A stretch of 64,000 bases of DNA from Gilliamella sp. wkB308. GTDB taxonomy: Bacteria > Pseudomonadota > Gammaproteobacteria > Enterobacterales > Orbaceae. Below the pieces are notes generated by a model. The model ran no database searches. It had not been told where the DNA came from and worked only from the letters and a program-made list of their open reading frames with translations. Positions 29,814 through 40,911 of the stretch are shown one piece after another. The stretch is taken from the NCBI RefSeq assembly GCF_001690185.1, contig NZ_LZGN01000034.1:223260-287259 (forward strand). Direction: 5' to 3'. The stretch's first letter is position 1. Every line of letters begins with the position of its first letter. Both the position numbers and the translations under genes were made by a program.

Positions 29814-29981
29814 TTTTATTGGGAATTCGTTTTTAGAAAACAGAAAAGCATATCAATTCAAATCATGCTGTTTTTTCATTTCAGAAAAACAAAAAATTTG
29901 TTATATTCTCAAATCAAATGAGATAAGTAACCAAACTAATAGTTAAAATTTTATATTAGTTAACAATAATCAGAGGTTTTT

Positions 29982-31658
29982 ATGAGCGGTTCATTACCGA
30001 CCGAGACAGAGACACGTCCAACTAACTTTATACGTCAAATTATCGATGCTGATCTTGCAGCAGGAAAATATAAAACGACTCATACACGTTTTCCACCAGA
30101 ACCAAATGGTTATTTGCATATTGGTCATGCCAAATCAATTTGCCTAAATTTTGGGATTGCTCAGGATTATCAAGGTAAATGTAATTTACGTTTTGATGAT
30201 ACTAATCCAGTTAAAGAAGATGTCGAATATGTTGAATCGATAAAAGAAGATGTTCGATGGTTAGGTTTTGAGTGGGATGGTGAAATTTGTTACTCATCTG
30301 ATTATTTTGACCGATTATATGAATATGCGATTGAGTTAATTAATAAAGGATTAGCCTATGTTGATGAGCTTTCGCCTGATGAAATTCGTGAATATCGTGG
30401 CACATTGAAAGAGCCGGGTAAAAATAGTCCTTATCGTGATCGTAGCATTGATGAGAATTTAGCGTTATTTATTCAAATGAAAGAAGGTAAATTTGCTGAA
30501 GGTAAAGCATGTTTAAGAGCAAAAATTGATATGGCTTCACCTTTCATTGTTATGCGTGATCCAGTGTTATATCGTATTAAATTTGCAGAACATCACCAAA
30601 CAGGTAATAAATGGTGTATTTATCCGATGTACGATTTTACCCACTGTATATCTGATGCGATTGAAAATATTACTCACTCACTCTGTACACTTGAATTTCA
30701 AGACAATCGCCGTTTATATGACTGGGTTTTAGATAACATAACGATTGAAGCTCGCCCACATCAATATGAGTTTTCTCGATTAAATTTAGAGTATGCTATT
30801 ACCTCTAAACGGAAATTAAATTTACTCGTATCAGAAAAAATTGTTGATGGCTGGAATGATCCTCGTATGCCAACTATTTCGGGTCTCCGTCGTCGAGGTT
30901 ATACGCCTGCTTCAATTCGAGAATTTTGCCGTCGAATTGGTGTGACGAAACAAGAAAACACGGTAGAGATGAGTACGCTTGAATTTTGTATCCGTGAAGA
31001 TCTTAACGAAAACGCGCCGCGAGCGATGGCTGTTCTTGATCCTGTTAAAGTGGTAATTGAAAACTATTCTGAAACAGTTGATGAAGTTCTCAACGTGCCT
31101 AATCACCCAAATCGTCCTGAACTTGGTCATCGTGAAGTGCCGTTCACTCGTGAGATCTATATTGATCGTGCCGATTTTAGAGAAGAAGCCAACAAAAACT
31201 ACAAACGATTAGTTTTGGGTAAAGAAGTGCGCTTACGAAATGCTTATGTTATTCGTGCAGATCGGGTTGAAAAGGATTCACAAGGCAATATTCAAACGAT
31301 TTATTGTAGTTATGATCCTGCCACTTTAAATAAAAATCCGGAAGATGGACGTAAAATTAAAGGCGTTATTCATTGGGTTTCAGCCAAATTTGCTAAACCA
31401 GCAGAAATTCGCCTTTATGATCGTTTATTTAATACCCCTAATCCTGGGGCAGCAGACGACTTTTTATCAACCATTAACCCAAGCTCTTTAATCGTTAAAC
31501 AGGGTTTTGTTGAGCCAAGTTTACAAAATGCTGAAGTTGGACATGCTTATCAATTTGAACGTGAAGGATACTTCTGTTTAGACAGTAAATATGCAACCGA
31601 TGACAATTTAGTATTCAACCGAACGGTTGGGTTAAGAGATAGTTGGAACGAAGCTTAA
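29982..31658 (+). CDS. glnS: Glutaminyl-tRNA synthetase
   Basis: 558 residues, the usual size. It charges tRNA-Gln. The class I signatures are present: [16 protein letters not shown] (HIGH) and ITSKRKL in place of the KMSKS loop, as in enteric GlnS (MSKRKL). The C-terminal beta-barrels that read the anticodon are intact. A 168-base upstream region and a strong terminator make it monocistronic. Confidence 0.98.
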   Translation: MSGSLPTETETRPTNFIRQIIDADLAAGKYKTTHTRFPPEPNGYLHIGHAKSICLNFGIAQDYQGKCNLRFDDTNPVKEDVEYVESIKEDVRWLGFEWDGEICYSSDYFDRLYEYAIELINKGLAYVDELSPDEIREYRGTLKEPGKNSPYRDRSIDENLALFIQMKEGKFAEGKACLRAKIDMASPFIVMRDPVLYRIKFAEHHQTGNKWCIYPMYDFTHCISDAIENITHSLCTLEFQDNRRLYDWVLDNITIEARPHQYEFSRLNLEYAITSKRKLNLLVSEKIVDGWNDPRMPTISGLRRRGYTPASIREFCRRIGVTKQENTVEMSTLEFCIREDLNENAPRAMAVLDPVKVVIENYSETVDEVLNVPNHPNRPELGHREVPFTREIYIDRADFREEANKNYKRLVLGKEVRLRNAYVIRADRVEKDSQGNIQTIYCSYDPATLNKNPEDGRKIKGVIHWVSAKFAKPAEIRLYDRLFNTPNPGAADDFLSTINPSSLIVKQGFVEPSLQNAEVGHAYQFEREGYFCLDSKYATDDNLVFNRTVGLRDSWNEA

Positions 31659-31666
31659 TTTAACTA

Positions 31667-31693
31667 GATTTGCCGACATTAGGTCGGCAAATC
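31667..31693. terminator. Bidirectional terminator between glnS and the endonuclease V gene
   Basis: Perfect 11-base arms GATTTGCCGAC and GTCGGCAAATC with an ATTAG loop, at the junction of convergent genes. Confidence 0.85.
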
Positions 31694-31706
31694 ACTTTTG
31701 AATGGA

Positions 31707-32225
31707 TTACTCCTCGATTTTAAACAATTTTGTTTGTTGATCTAAATAACTAAGAATATCCGGCATTCGGTATTTACCTGCCATTGATAGTATGTTTTTA
31801 GCGGCATTCGCTAAAGGTACACCGACTGAAGTTACATAAAGCGGATGTTTACTATGACCACGGGTAACTTCCATTAAATAGTCACTATTTCCCGCAAAAG
31901 GTTTTTTAGCAACGCCGATAATAGGTACTTTTTTATTTAAAGCATTATATAAATGTCCACCCAAACCTATTTTACCTTCATTTAAATGCACATAACCATC
32001 AATGACAATTGTTGAAATTTTATTAAGATCAACTTTATTGAGCAGGGATAAAATGCAAGGTAATTCACGTTGATAAAATTGACCAGATTGATAAGGAGCA
32101 ACATTATCTTGATAGTCAGTAATTAAGCTTTGAATATCAGATTTTGAATCGCACCAATGATTAAATAACACACCAACTGTTTTTGCTCGAGTATCGATAT
32201 AGTAAACATCAATTGCAAGTATCAT
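31707..32225 (-). CDS. Endonuclease V-family protein, short form
   Basis: 172 residues against about 223 in enteric Nfi, which cuts DNA near deaminated bases such as hypoxanthine. The motifs align: LAIDVYYID (D6, matching the catalytic D35 of Nfi), RELPCI (E of FREYPAL), TIVIDGYVH (D of VDGHG) and VPIIGVAKKPF. The N-terminal 30 or so residues are missing; the frame is closed by a stop ten codons upstream of the ATG, so this is not a mis-called start. The GHGxxHPR histidine is also changed. It may be an active minimal form or a diverged relative with another role. Confidence 0.75.
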   Translation of the reverse strand: MILAIDVYYIDTRAKTVGVLFNHWCDSKSDIQSLITDYQDNVAPYQSGQFYQRELPCILSLLNKVDLNKISTIVIDGYVHLNEGKIGLGGHLYNALNKKVPIIGVAKKPFAGNSDYLMEVTRGHSKHPLYVTSVGVPLANAAKNILSMAGKYRMPDILSYLDQQTKLFKIEE

Positions 32226-32425
32226 ATTAAATTCCGTTTCGATAAAACTGATTAATCATTAAATCAATATACTGAGATTAATTTATTAAACAAATCAGTA
32301 TTTTTAATAATTGAAGCGATTAATTTGATTAAATTTTGTTTTTTAATCATTATAAATAACTTAATTTTTATACTTTATTTTATATTCATAATGAGAAATA
32401 GCCATAAATAAAAATAATAATCTAA

Positions 32426-32451
32426 CACATAGGGTTAGTTAACCCTATGTG
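32426..32451 (-). terminator. Terminator of the DUF2339 gene
   Basis: Near-perfect palindrome with 12-base arms (CACATAGGGTTA / TAACCCTATGTG), 15 bases beyond the stop on the minus strand and followed there by a T-rich tract. Confidence 0.75.
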
Positions 32452-32465
32452 AAATATGTAATTTA

Positions 32466-35222
32466 CTATTTATTAGCCTCATTATTTTCAACCTTTATTT
32501 TTGGCGGTAATGGTGCTAAATAACCGATGATTAGCATCAGTATTGCTATAGCAATAAATGCAAATGCTTTCAATAATCCCTCAAGTTCAACGCTATCAAT
32601 CAAAATTAACTTGATTACGACAATAGTTTGGAGTGTTACTCCTGTAAACCATGTAATATGTTGTTGATAACGATGACCAATAGTGACTAAGACAACGGCA
32701 ACAAGCGTCCATATAAGTGAAATTGTTGCTTGAATGATTTTGGAATTCCATAATTGATAAAACGACCAAGGTATATCAAGCCATTGACTTAAGCATCTCA
32801 AAATCATACTGTTAGTCCATAAACAAGCCATGACAATTAATAGTATAGAAGCAAAATTAGGCAATTTTTGATTAATGTTAGACAGACTAATTTTCTGATC
32901 ATCAAATTGTATGAAATAAGCGCTGAATTTTATCCAAATTCGAATCATGAGTAAGGCAAAAATTGCACTCAATTCAAGCGGATTGAATATTGGTATATAA
33001 GGCCAATTGATTATTTGACCACTATAAAAGATAAATATGAATAATTTCACAAATAAATAAATTATGATAGGGGCTAAACCTATTAACCAATAAGTTTTAA
33101 TAATCGCAAAATGAGTTAATAATCTTTTTTTAACAAGAAGATAAAATAATAATACAATACTGCTATCCAGGAAGAATAATGTACAGTATTCAATAGTCTC
33201 TAAGCCTAGTGGTAATAAACTTAAACTATTCTTAATTTCAAAGAATAACCAATCTAAAGTCATCAAAAACAAACTAATATGCAGGATTAAATAAAAATAA
33301 TTTTGAGCCTTAATTAATCTGTCTTTGATGATATACAAATAAAAATAGCAACTCAAAAAGGCGATTGCCCAAACCATGTTCCAGTTAGTCGTCAATAAAT
33401 TAGTATCAAATAAGAAGTTCTCATTGATTAATCGTAAAAATAACATGATCGGCCAGAGCAGTAAAACAGCAAATTTGAGCATAGTCCATTTTAGTTTTTG
33501 ACCGATGTAATACCAGACCCATATAGCAATTAGGAAAGCTAAAAGTAAAATTGGTATTTTATGTGTTATTTGGTCAATTCTTATAATGCTATATAGAATC
33601 CAGATTACCCAAGCGTGGCTAGCCAATACAAAAAATACGATTTTGAAAATGTTACCCCAATTATTTTGATTACAGTAATAGTGCCAAATAAGAGCATTAA
33701 TCAGTAAAATCAGGCTAATCAATCCTAAAAAGAATATATTTTCTGTGACGGTAAAGACTAAATTAGGCAAATTATAACAAAAGTATAGCAAACTAAATGT
33801 ATTAATGAATGCCCCTAGCATGGCAAATTTGAACTGTCTGTTATTGAGCATTACCCAACTTAATGCAGTGCCTTCAAACAACCAAATTAATACTGTCCAT
33901 TCAAGATTAAACCAAAGAGCAATCGCTAATGTAATAAAAGAGAGTCCTATTGCAATACCAAACAATGAACTTGTTCTTGATGTAAATCGATTGTAATGTA
34001 ACGTGATAAAAAATATTGTTAAATAGAATATTCCAAATCCTAACGAAGAAAATGTTGGACCAAGCGACCATTGTCGCGTAATAGCATATTGCAACATAAA
34101 GGCAGTTATAGGGGTGCCAAAAAATAAAATAATATCAATAATATGTGGATGACTTTTTTTATTAGTTTTATGACCTGCTAATGAGGTAGCTAAAATGCCA
34201 TAGATTATCATATTAACGATGATAAAAAACTGGCATTCAGTATAAAACTCGGGGCGAAAATTAATTATTCCCCATGATGAGGTAATTACAAAAGTAAATA
34301 CAAATCCTATTAAGTTAAGTATTCGCCATGATTGCCAAATACTAATTACTAAAATTGCACTCGAAATGATGGAATAATAACTGAATAATGTAATGTGATT
34401 ATCTGAATTTGTTGATAACAATATCGGGGCTAGATAGCCACCAATACTGGCAATAATTGCCAAACTCATTGCGCGTTGTAAAACAGCGAATAAAACGCTC
34501 ACTGAACAGAGGGTGATTAATAAAATAATAGCAACTAAGAATGGAATAAGTGCATAAAGTTTACAGGCTGCAAATATAGTTAAATATAAAATACCTACAG
34601 AACCGCCTTGTAATATGAGGGCATATATCCGTTTTTTTGTGCGTAAATACCAACCAAACACAAATAATACTAAACCTAAGATCAGTGCACCAACGATACG
34701 AACATTAGGTAAGATTAATTGATTTTCAATACTATGCTTAAATAAATATGAAAGACCAAAAAATAGGATAATAATGCCAACCTTAGCTATCAAATTGCCT
34801 TGAAAAAGCCAGGTAAAAAACGAATTGAAAACACTGGGGTTTTTGCCTTGTTTGGTTGATTGATTTCTTGATGGCGAGCTTTCCCATGGTTGATGTTGTG
34901 ATGTTTGGATTGACGTTACAGGTTGAATATTCGTTAGTTTTTGTTGCGAATCATTGGTGTTTTCTGATTGCTCAACATATTCAGGTTTTTTTTCAGCGAT
35001 TTTTACATCCTGTTCAATAGTGGCTTTGAGGTTAGAATGAACAAGATCAGATTCTACCGACTTAGTATGGTTTTCTGTTAATTCATAACGTTGAATTTTC
35101 TTTGTTAGTTCATTAATTTGAGATTGTAAATTGTCTAAGGTTGAATTTAAACATAAACTGATTATTATCACTATTGAGATCAGTACAATGAAAATCAATA
35201 GTATTGTAAATGTGCTTATCAT
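32466..35222 (-). CDS. Large DUF2339-family polytopic membrane protein
   Basis: 918 residues. An N-terminal membrane helix (1-25) and a short coiled coil (about 28-60), then a polar, disordered stretch (60-135) and more than 20 hydrophobic helices to the C terminus. This layout is that of DUF2339 proteins, which have no settled function. There is no enzyme motif. It stands alone, divergent from purL across 177 bases, with its own terminator. Confidence 0.8.
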   Translation of the reverse strand: MISTFTILLIFIVLISIVIIISLCLNSTLDNLQSQINELTKKIQRYELTENHTKSVESDLVHSNLKATIEQDVKIAEKKPEYVEQSENTNDSQQKLTNIQPVTSIQTSQHQPWESSPSRNQSTKQGKNPSVFNSFFTWLFQGNLIAKVGIIILFFGLSYLFKHSIENQLILPNVRIVGALILGLVLFVFGWYLRTKKRIYALILQGGSVGILYLTIFAACKLYALIPFLVAIILLITLCSVSVLFAVLQRAMSLAIIASIGGYLAPILLSTNSDNHITLFSYYSIISSAILVISIWQSWRILNLIGFVFTFVITSSWGIINFRPEFYTECQFFIIVNMIIYGILATSLAGHKTNKKSHPHIIDIILFFGTPITAFMLQYAITRQWSLGPTFSSLGFGIFYLTIFFITLHYNRFTSRTSSLFGIAIGLSFITLAIALWFNLEWTVLIWLFEGTALSWVMLNNRQFKFAMLGAFINTFSLLYFCYNLPNLVFTVTENIFFLGLISLILLINALIWHYYCNQNNWGNIFKIVFFVLASHAWVIWILYSIIRIDQITHKIPILLLAFLIAIWVWYYIGQKLKWTMLKFAVLLLWPIMLFLRLINENFLFDTNLLTTNWNMVWAIAFLSCYFYLYIIKDRLIKAQNYFYLILHISLFLMTLDWLFFEIKNSLSLLPLGLETIEYCTLFFLDSSIVLLFYLLVKKRLLTHFAIIKTYWLIGLAPIIIYLFVKLFIFIFYSGQIINWPYIPIFNPLELSAIFALLMIRIWIKFSAYFIQFDDQKISLSNINQKLPNFASILLIVMACLWTNSMILRCLSQWLDIPWSFYQLWNSKIIQATISLIWTLVAVVLVTIGHRYQQHITWFTGVTLQTIVVIKLILIDSVELEGLLKAFAFIAIAILMLIIGYLAPLPPKIKVENNEANK

Positions 35223-35399
35223 ATTTCTTATATTTCTGAGATATTATTTTATTAGTTACGGTATATTATATGTAATCGATAACAAATAACAAGGTGAATT
35301 ACAACACAATAAATGTTTTAAAGATAGCCACATTGTTTACTTTCTTTTATACTATTAGTCTATTTTTTACCTGTTTTTGGCTTAAAAAGAGTAATTAGC

Positions 35400-38300
35400 A
35401 TGAAAATTTTAGCTGGTTCTTCTGCTGTATCTGCATTTCGTATTCATAAACTTCTCTCTGCTTGTTCTGAACAATCTATCCCTATTATGAGTGTTGAAGC
35501 ACAATATTTGCATTTTATTGATTTGAAAGGTGAATTATCTTCTGCCCAGCAGCTAACACTTGAGAAATTATTACAATACGGGCCTAAATCGGCTCAAATC
35601 ACTGTTTCGAACAAATCAAACAAAACGCTTTTTTTAGTTATACCAAGAATAGGGACAATTTCACCATGGTCATCAAAAGCAACCGATATAGCGCATAATT
35701 GTGGTTTACGACAAATTCAACGCATTGAGCGAGGCATTGCTTATTATATTCAAACGAGTTCACCGTTGACTGATATACAAAAAAACGAGTTTTTGGCATT
35801 CATTCATGATCGAATGATGGAAACAGTTTTGACTTGTCTGGAACAAGCAGAACAGTTATTCAAAGTCGATCAACCTGTTCCTGTGACTACTATTGATTTG
35901 TTAGGTCAGGGGCGTAAGGCATTAGAAGCGGCAAATATTAAATTAGGCTTAGCGTTAGCATCAGATGAGATGGATTATTTAGTTGAAAACTTCCAAAAAC
36001 TCAATCGTAATCCAACGGATGTCGAGCTTTATATGTTTGCGCAAGCAAATTCAGAACATTGTCGACACAAAATTTTTAATGCCGATTGGGTTATAGATGG
36101 TGAAAAACAGCCTAAATCACTGTTTAAAATGATTAAAAATACTTATGAAAAGACCCCCGATTATGTTTCTTCTGCATATAAAGATAATGCGGCGGTGATG
36201 GATGGCTCTCAAGTTGGACGTTTTTTTGCTGATAGCGATAATCAAACTTACGGTTATCATCAGGAATATGCTGATATTTTGATGAAGGTGGAAACACATA
36301 ATCATCCCACAGCGATATCACCTTGGCCAGGCGCAGCAACGGGTAGTGGGGGTGAAATTCGTGATGAAGGCGCAACCGGACGAGGCGCAAAACCGAAAGC
36401 GGGTTTAGTCGGGTTTTCGGTCTCCAATTTGCGTATCCCCCATTTTGAACAACCATGGGAACACGATTTTGGTAAGCCTGACCGAATTGTCAGTGCGTTA
36501 GATATTATGCTCGATGGTCCATTAGGTGGCGCTGCATTTAATAATGAATTTGGTCGCCCTGCACTTTTGGGGTATTTTCGTACCTATGAAGAATACGTTA
36601 ATAGCCACAATGGTTATGAGCTTCGTGGTTATCATAAACCCATAATGCTTGCTGGTGGCATGGGCAATATTCGTCGAGAACATATTCAAAAAGGTGAGTT
36701 TCCTGCTGGCTCTAAGTTAATTGTGTTAGGTGGGCCGGCAATGAATATTGGTTTAGGCGGAGGCGCTGCATCATCAATGACATCGGGACAATCTGATGCA
36801 GATTTAGATTTTGCATCAGTGCAGCGAGATAATCCCGAAATGGAGCGTCGTTGTCAGGAAGTAATCGATCGGTGTTGGCAACTTGGCAAAAATAATCCTA
36901 TCTTATTTATTCATGATGTTGGGGCTGGTGGTCTATCAAATGCGATGCCAGAGCTGGTCAGTGATGGTGGCTGTGGTGGTCAATTTGAATTACGGAAAAT
37001 TTTAAGCGATGAACCCGGAATGTCACCGCTTGAGATTTGGTGTAATGAATCACAAGAACGTTATGTTCTTGCTATCCACCCGGATAGTCTTGATGTATTT
37101 GATGAACTTTGTCAACGTGAACGCGCACCGTATGCGGTAATTGGTGAAGCTACGTTTAATAAAACGGTGACTTTACATGATGACTATTTTAATAATAATC
37201 CGATCGATTTACCTTTAGATGTTTTATTGGGTAAAACACCTAAAATGTTAAGAGAAGTCAAGACACAACAAGCACATGGCGATAATTTTTCAACGGCTGA
37301 TATCAATTTATATGATGCGGTTAAACGGGTTTTACATTTACCGACCGTTGCTGAAAAAACGTTTTTAATTACTATCGGTGATCGCACTGTTACCAGTATG
37401 GTTGCACGAGACCAAATGATTGGGCCATGGCAAGTACCGGTCGCTGATTGTGCTGTGACAACGGCGAGTTTAGATAGTTATTATGGTGAAGCCATGTCAA
37501 TGGGGGAACGGGCACCGGTTGCTTTACTTAACTTTGCTGCCTCGGCAAGACTTGCCGTGGGTGAAGCCATTACCAATATAGCGGCAACCAACATTGGCGA
37601 TATCAAGCGAATTAAGCTTTCAGCTAACTGGATGGCAGCAGCAGGCCACCCAGGTGAAGATGCGGGACTTTATCATGCCGTAAAAGCAATTGGAGAAGAG
37701 TTATGCCCAATATTAGGGTTGGCTATTCCGGTTGGTAAAGACTCAATGTCGATGAAAACCACATGGCAACAAAATGGTGAACAACAATCGGTAACCTCAC
37801 CATTATCGTTAGTCATTTCGGCTTTTGCTCGTGTTGAAGATGTTCGTAAAACAGTGACCCCCCAATTAAAAGTTGATGTTGATAATTCTTTATTACTTAT
37901 TGACCTTTCCAAAGGTCATCAAGCACTGGGTGCGACTGCATTGGCACAGGTTTATCGTCACTTAGGGCAAAAAACAGCGGATGTACATGATGCTAAAGAG
38001 CTTTTAGCTTTTTATCAGGCTATCCAAACGCTTATCAATCAAGATGCTTTACTTGCTTACCATGATCGCTCAGATGGCGGATTAATTATCACATTAGCTG
38101 AAATGGCTTTTGCCGGTCATTGTGGGATTGATATTGATATTGCAGCATTAGGTCACGATATGATTGCCACCCTGTTTAATGAAGAACTGGGTGCCGTCAT
38201 TCAGGTGGCAAACGAGCATCTGGACAGTGTTATGGCATGTTTTAATCAATATGGATTGTCACATACCGTTCATGTGCTTGGTGAAGCAAAGACGGGGCAA

Positions 38301-39302
38301 CAATTTATTATTCGCAACAACTCAGCTGTAGTCTACAGTGAATCACGTACCACGTTACGAACATGGTGGGCTGAAACCACCTGGCAGATGCAACGTCTAC
38401 GTGATAATCCACAATGTGCAGATCAAGAACATCAAGCAAAACAAAACGAAAGTGATCCTGGTTTAAATGTAAAACTTACCTTTGATCCTCAGAATGATAT
38501 TGCTGCTCCTTATATAGTTAAAGGCGTTAAACCAAAAGTCGCCATTTTACGTGAACAGGGCGTTAATTCGCATGTTGAGATGGCTGCTGCGTTTGACAGA
38601 GCGGGGTTTGATGCCATTGATGTACATATGACGGATTTATTAAAAGGTCGTGTATCATTGAGTCAATTTAGTACATTGGTTGCTTGTGGTGGTTTTTCTT
38701 ATGGTGATGTTTTAGGTGCAGGTGAAGGTTGGGCGAAATCAATATTGTTTAACGAAAAAGTTCGACAAGAGTTTGAAACATTTTTTCAACGTGATAACAC
38801 TTTATCATTAGGTGTTTGTAATGGTTGTCAAATGATGTCAAATTTAAAGGATTTGATTCCCGGTGCAGAATTATGGCCTCGTTTTGTTCGTAATGTATCG
38901 GAACGTTTTGAAGCTCGCTTTAGCTTGGTACAAATTCAACAAAGCCCTTCTTTACTATTAAGTGATATGGCTGGTTCGCATATGCCAATCGCAGTTTCAC
39001 ATGGTGAAGGACAAGTCGAAACGCATGATCAAGCACATCTAAATGCGTTAGAAGCATCAGGTTTAATTGCTGTTCGTTATATCGATCATTTTGGACAAGT
39101 GACCGAGCAATATCCGGCTAATCCTAACGGTTCACCAAATGGAATAACTGCTGTCACATCACAAGATGGTCGAGCAACGATTATGATGCCACACCCTGAA
39201 CGAGTGTTTCGAACGGTAACAAATTCATGGCATCCCGAAAATTGGGGCGAAGATAGTCCTTGGATGCGTATTTTCCGTAATGCACGTAAGCAACTTGGCT
39301 AA
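35400..39302 (+). CDS. purL: Phosphoribosylformylglycinamidine synthase (long form)
   Basis: 1300 residues, the single-chain proteobacterial form that converts FGAR and glutamine to FGAM in purine synthesis. The synthetase half carries [34 protein letters not shown] and the PurM-like repeats. The C-terminal glutaminase has [16 protein letters not shown], the nucleophile in CNGCQMM and HPERVFR. It is followed by its own terminator. I see no clear PurR box upstream. Confidence 0.98.
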   Translation: MKILAGSSAVSAFRIHKLLSACSEQSIPIMSVEAQYLHFIDLKGELSSAQQLTLEKLLQYGPKSAQITVSNKSNKTLFLVIPRIGTISPWSSKATDIAHNCGLRQIQRIERGIAYYIQTSSPLTDIQKNEFLAFIHDRMMETVLTCLEQAEQLFKVDQPVPVTTIDLLGQGRKALEAANIKLGLALASDEMDYLVENFQKLNRNPTDVELYMFAQANSEHCRHKIFNADWVIDGEKQPKSLFKMIKNTYEKTPDYVSSAYKDNAAVMDGSQVGRFFADSDNQTYGYHQEYADILMKVETHNHPTAISPWPGAATGSGGEIRDEGATGRGAKPKAGLVGFSVSNLRIPHFEQPWEHDFGKPDRIVSALDIMLDGPLGGAAFNNEFGRPALLGYFRTYEEYVNSHNGYELRGYHKPIMLAGGMGNIRREHIQKGEFPAGSKLIVLGGPAMNIGLGGGAASSMTSGQSDADLDFASVQRDNPEMERRCQEVIDRCWQLGKNNPILFIHDVGAGGLSNAMPELVSDGGCGGQFELRKILSDEPGMSPLEIWCNESQERYVLAIHPDSLDVFDELCQRERAPYAVIGEATFNKTVTLHDDYFNNNPIDLPLDVLLGKTPKMLREVKTQQAHGDNFSTADINLYDAVKRVLHLPTVAEKTFLITIGDRTVTSMVARDQMIGPWQVPVADCAVTTASLDSYYGEAMSMGERAPVALLNFAASARLAVGEAITNIAATNIGDIKRIKLSANWMAAAGHPGEDAGLYHAVKAIGEELCPILGLAIPVGKDSMSMKTTWQQNGEQQSVTSPLSLVISAFARVEDVRKTVTPQLKVDVDNSLLLIDLSKGHQALGATALAQVYRHLGQKTADVHDAKELLAFYQAIQTLINQDALLAYHDRSDGGLIITLAEMAFAGHCGIDIDIAALGHDMIATLFNEELGAVIQVANEHLDSVMACFNQYGLSHTVHVLGEAKTGQQFIIRNNSAVVYSESRTTLRTWWAETTWQMQRLRDNPQCADQEHQAKQNESDPGLNVKLTFDPQNDIAAPYIVKGVKPKVAILREQGVNSHVEMAAAFDRAGFDAIDVHMTDLLKGRVSLSQFSTLVACGGFSYGDVLGAGEGWAKSILFNEKVRQEFETFFQRDNTLSLGVCNGCQMMSNLKDLIPGAELWPRFVRNVSERFEARFSLVQIQQSPSLLLSDMAGSHMPIAVSHGEGQVETHDQAHLNALEASGLIAVRYIDHFGQVTEQYPANPNGSPNGITAVTSQDGRATIMMPHPERVFRTVTNSWHPENWGEDSPWMRIFRNARKQLG

Positions 39303-39307
39303 AAAAA

Positions 39308-39328
39308 TCGCCGGCAAATTGTCGGCGA
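39308..39328. terminator. Hairpin terminator after purL, shared with aroF
   Basis: TCGCCGGCA pairs with TGTCGGCGA around a three-base loop, six bases after the purL stop and just beyond the end of convergent aroF. The flanking A run would be the T run for aroF. Confidence 0.75.
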
Positions 39329-39353
39329 TAGCATTTCATCTAAACTAACATAG

Positions 39354-40439
39354 TTATGATTGCGGTGACTGTTTTTGTCGATTAAGTAATGGTTTCCCTA
39401 ACAGGGTATTCATTTTTCGTAACAGCTGCTCGGTTGTTTCCCAATTAATACAAGCATCCGTCACCGATACACCATATTTAAAGTTTTCTTTTGGTTGCTC
39501 GGAAGATTGATTGCCTTCGTTTAAATTACTTTCAATCATCACACCAATAATAGCATTATTACCTTGTTCAATTTGGTCAATGATTGAGTTAGCAACAATG
39601 GGTTGATTTCGATAATCTTTATTAGAATTAGCATGGCTGCAATCAATCATAAGATTAGGTAGTAACCCTGCTTTTTGCATTTGGATCTCACAGAGTGCAA
39701 CATTTTCAGCATCAAAATTAGGTGCTTTACCACCTCGTAAAATGACATGTCCATTTGGATTGCCCAGTGTTTGAAGTACGGTAACTTGTCCTTGCTGATT
39801 AATCCCGACAAAACGGTGTGCCATTGAAGCGGATTTCATCGCATTTATAGCGACATCTAAGCTACCATCAGTACCATTTTTAAAACCAACAGGCATTGAA
39901 AGACCGGATGCCATTTCACGATGAGTTTGTGATTCTGTTGTTCTTGCTCCAATTGCAGCCCAACTAATTAAATCACCAATATATTGTGGTGTATTGGGAT
40001 CGAGTGCTTCGGTAGCAATTGGTAACCCAATTTTGACGATATCAAGCAATAATTTACGGGCTTTTTTTAGACCAGATTCAATGTCAAATGAACTATCCAT
40101 ATGGGGATCATTGATCATACCTTTCCAACCAACAGTGGTTCGCGGTTTTTCAAAGTAGACACGCATAACAATAAAGAGATTATCTTTAACTTCGTCAGCT
40201 AGTTTTTTTAACTTATGTGCATATTCAATAGCAGCATCAGTATCATGAATAGAGCAGGGGCCGCATACAATTAATAAACGGTGATCTCGGCGTTCTAAAA
40301 TATCAACTATGGTTTGACGTGATGATGCAATTTGCGTTTCAAATTCATGGGATAAAGGGTAAAGCGCTTTTATTTCTTCAGGGGTAATTAACATGTGCTC
40401 ATCTCGAATTCGGACATTATTGAGTGTATCTTTTAACAT
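39354..40439 (-). CDS. aroF: DAHP synthase, tyrosine-sensitive type
   Basis: 361 residues from the ATG at 40439. I prefer this over the in-frame start at 40526 because MLKDTLNNVRIRDEH aligns with the AroF N terminus (MQKDALNNVHI in E. coli) and AAGGA lies about nine bases upstream. The enzyme joins PEP and erythrose-4-phosphate, the entry to the shikimate pathway. VCGPCSIHD, MRVYFEKPRTTVGWKG, RTTESQTHREMASGLSMPVG and DCSHANSNKD are typical of the AroFGH family, and the residues favour AroF over AroG. Two TyrR-like boxes lie upstream. aroB lies about 470 bases further upstream, also on the minus strand. Confidence 0.93.
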   Translation of the reverse strand: MLKDTLNNVRIRDEHMLITPEEIKALYPLSHEFETQIASSRQTIVDILERRDHRLLIVCGPCSIHDTDAAIEYAHKLKKLADEVKDNLFIVMRVYFEKPRTTVGWKGMINDPHMDSSFDIESGLKKARKLLLDIVKIGLPIATEALDPNTPQYIGDLISWAAIGARTTESQTHREMASGLSMPVGFKNGTDGSLDVAINAMKSASMAHRFVGINQQGQVTVLQTLGNPNGHVILRGGKAPNFDAENVALCEIQMQKAGLLPNLMIDCSHANSNKDYRNQPIVANSIIDQIEQGNNAIIGVMIESNLNEGNQSSEQPKENFKYGVSVTDACINWETTEQLLRKMNTLLGKPLLNRQKQSPQS

Positions 40440-40476
40440 TTTGCATTCCTTATGAGAGTCATTTAAATATTTCATA

Positions 40477-40494
40477 TGTAAAATATTTATTACA
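40477..40494. promoter_or_regulatory. TyrR-box-like site upstream of aroF, proximal
   Basis: TGTAAA-N6-ATTACA, one mismatch from the TGTAAA-N6-TTTACA consensus, 38 bases before the aroF ATG. Confidence 0.55.
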
Positions 40495-40507
40495 TAAACG
40501 GATAATA

Positions 40508-40525
40508 TGTAAACACAAAAATACA
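40508..40525. promoter_or_regulatory. TyrR-box-like site upstream of aroF, distal
   Basis: TGTAAA-N6-AATACA, two mismatches from consensus, exactly 31 bases from the proximal box, about three helical turns, on the same DNA face. Confidence 0.45.
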
Positions 40526-40911
40526 ATGTAGTAAACTAAATTTTTTAAATCTTAGATAATAAAGATTGTTTTATACGTTATATCTATAAATTATGTGTTT
40601 TTTATAGATTACAATGAATAGATTGATAATGTTATCTCAACTGTAATAAATGTTTTACAATTTATATTGATTAATTGATATAGGTGTAATTGCACACGCT
40701 TTAAAACCTGTTGTTAATGGGTTGAATACTTGCAAGAGGGGAGTGATATTCCATTTGTATTAATAAATTTTAAGGGGGGGAACAAATTCCGCATTAATTC
40801 TCATGTTTATAAATAAACGCTAATAAAACCTGATAATGACTTAACCACTCAATAATATTCGTGCATGGATTGATAACGATAAAAACGTCGCTATGAGTTA
40901 ATTAGTTTAAT
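40526..40911. other. Gap between aroB and aroF with no gene seen
   Basis: About 386 AT-rich bases hold no convincing ORF, tRNA or hairpin terminator. It contains the region upstream of the aroF boxes and a run of seven G at 40774-40780, unusual for this base composition. Confidence 0.5.

Noticed and set aside
35223..35399. PurR operator upstream of purL
   Set aside because: No 16-base palindrome close to the PUR box consensus could be found.
36133..36456. Minus-strand ORF within purL
   Set aside because: Shadow of a highly conserved coding region.
40440..40526. N-terminal extension of AroF
   Set aside because: The added residues are hydrophobic and unconserved; the TyrR-like box would lie inside the coding region, and AAGGA supports the ATG at 40439.
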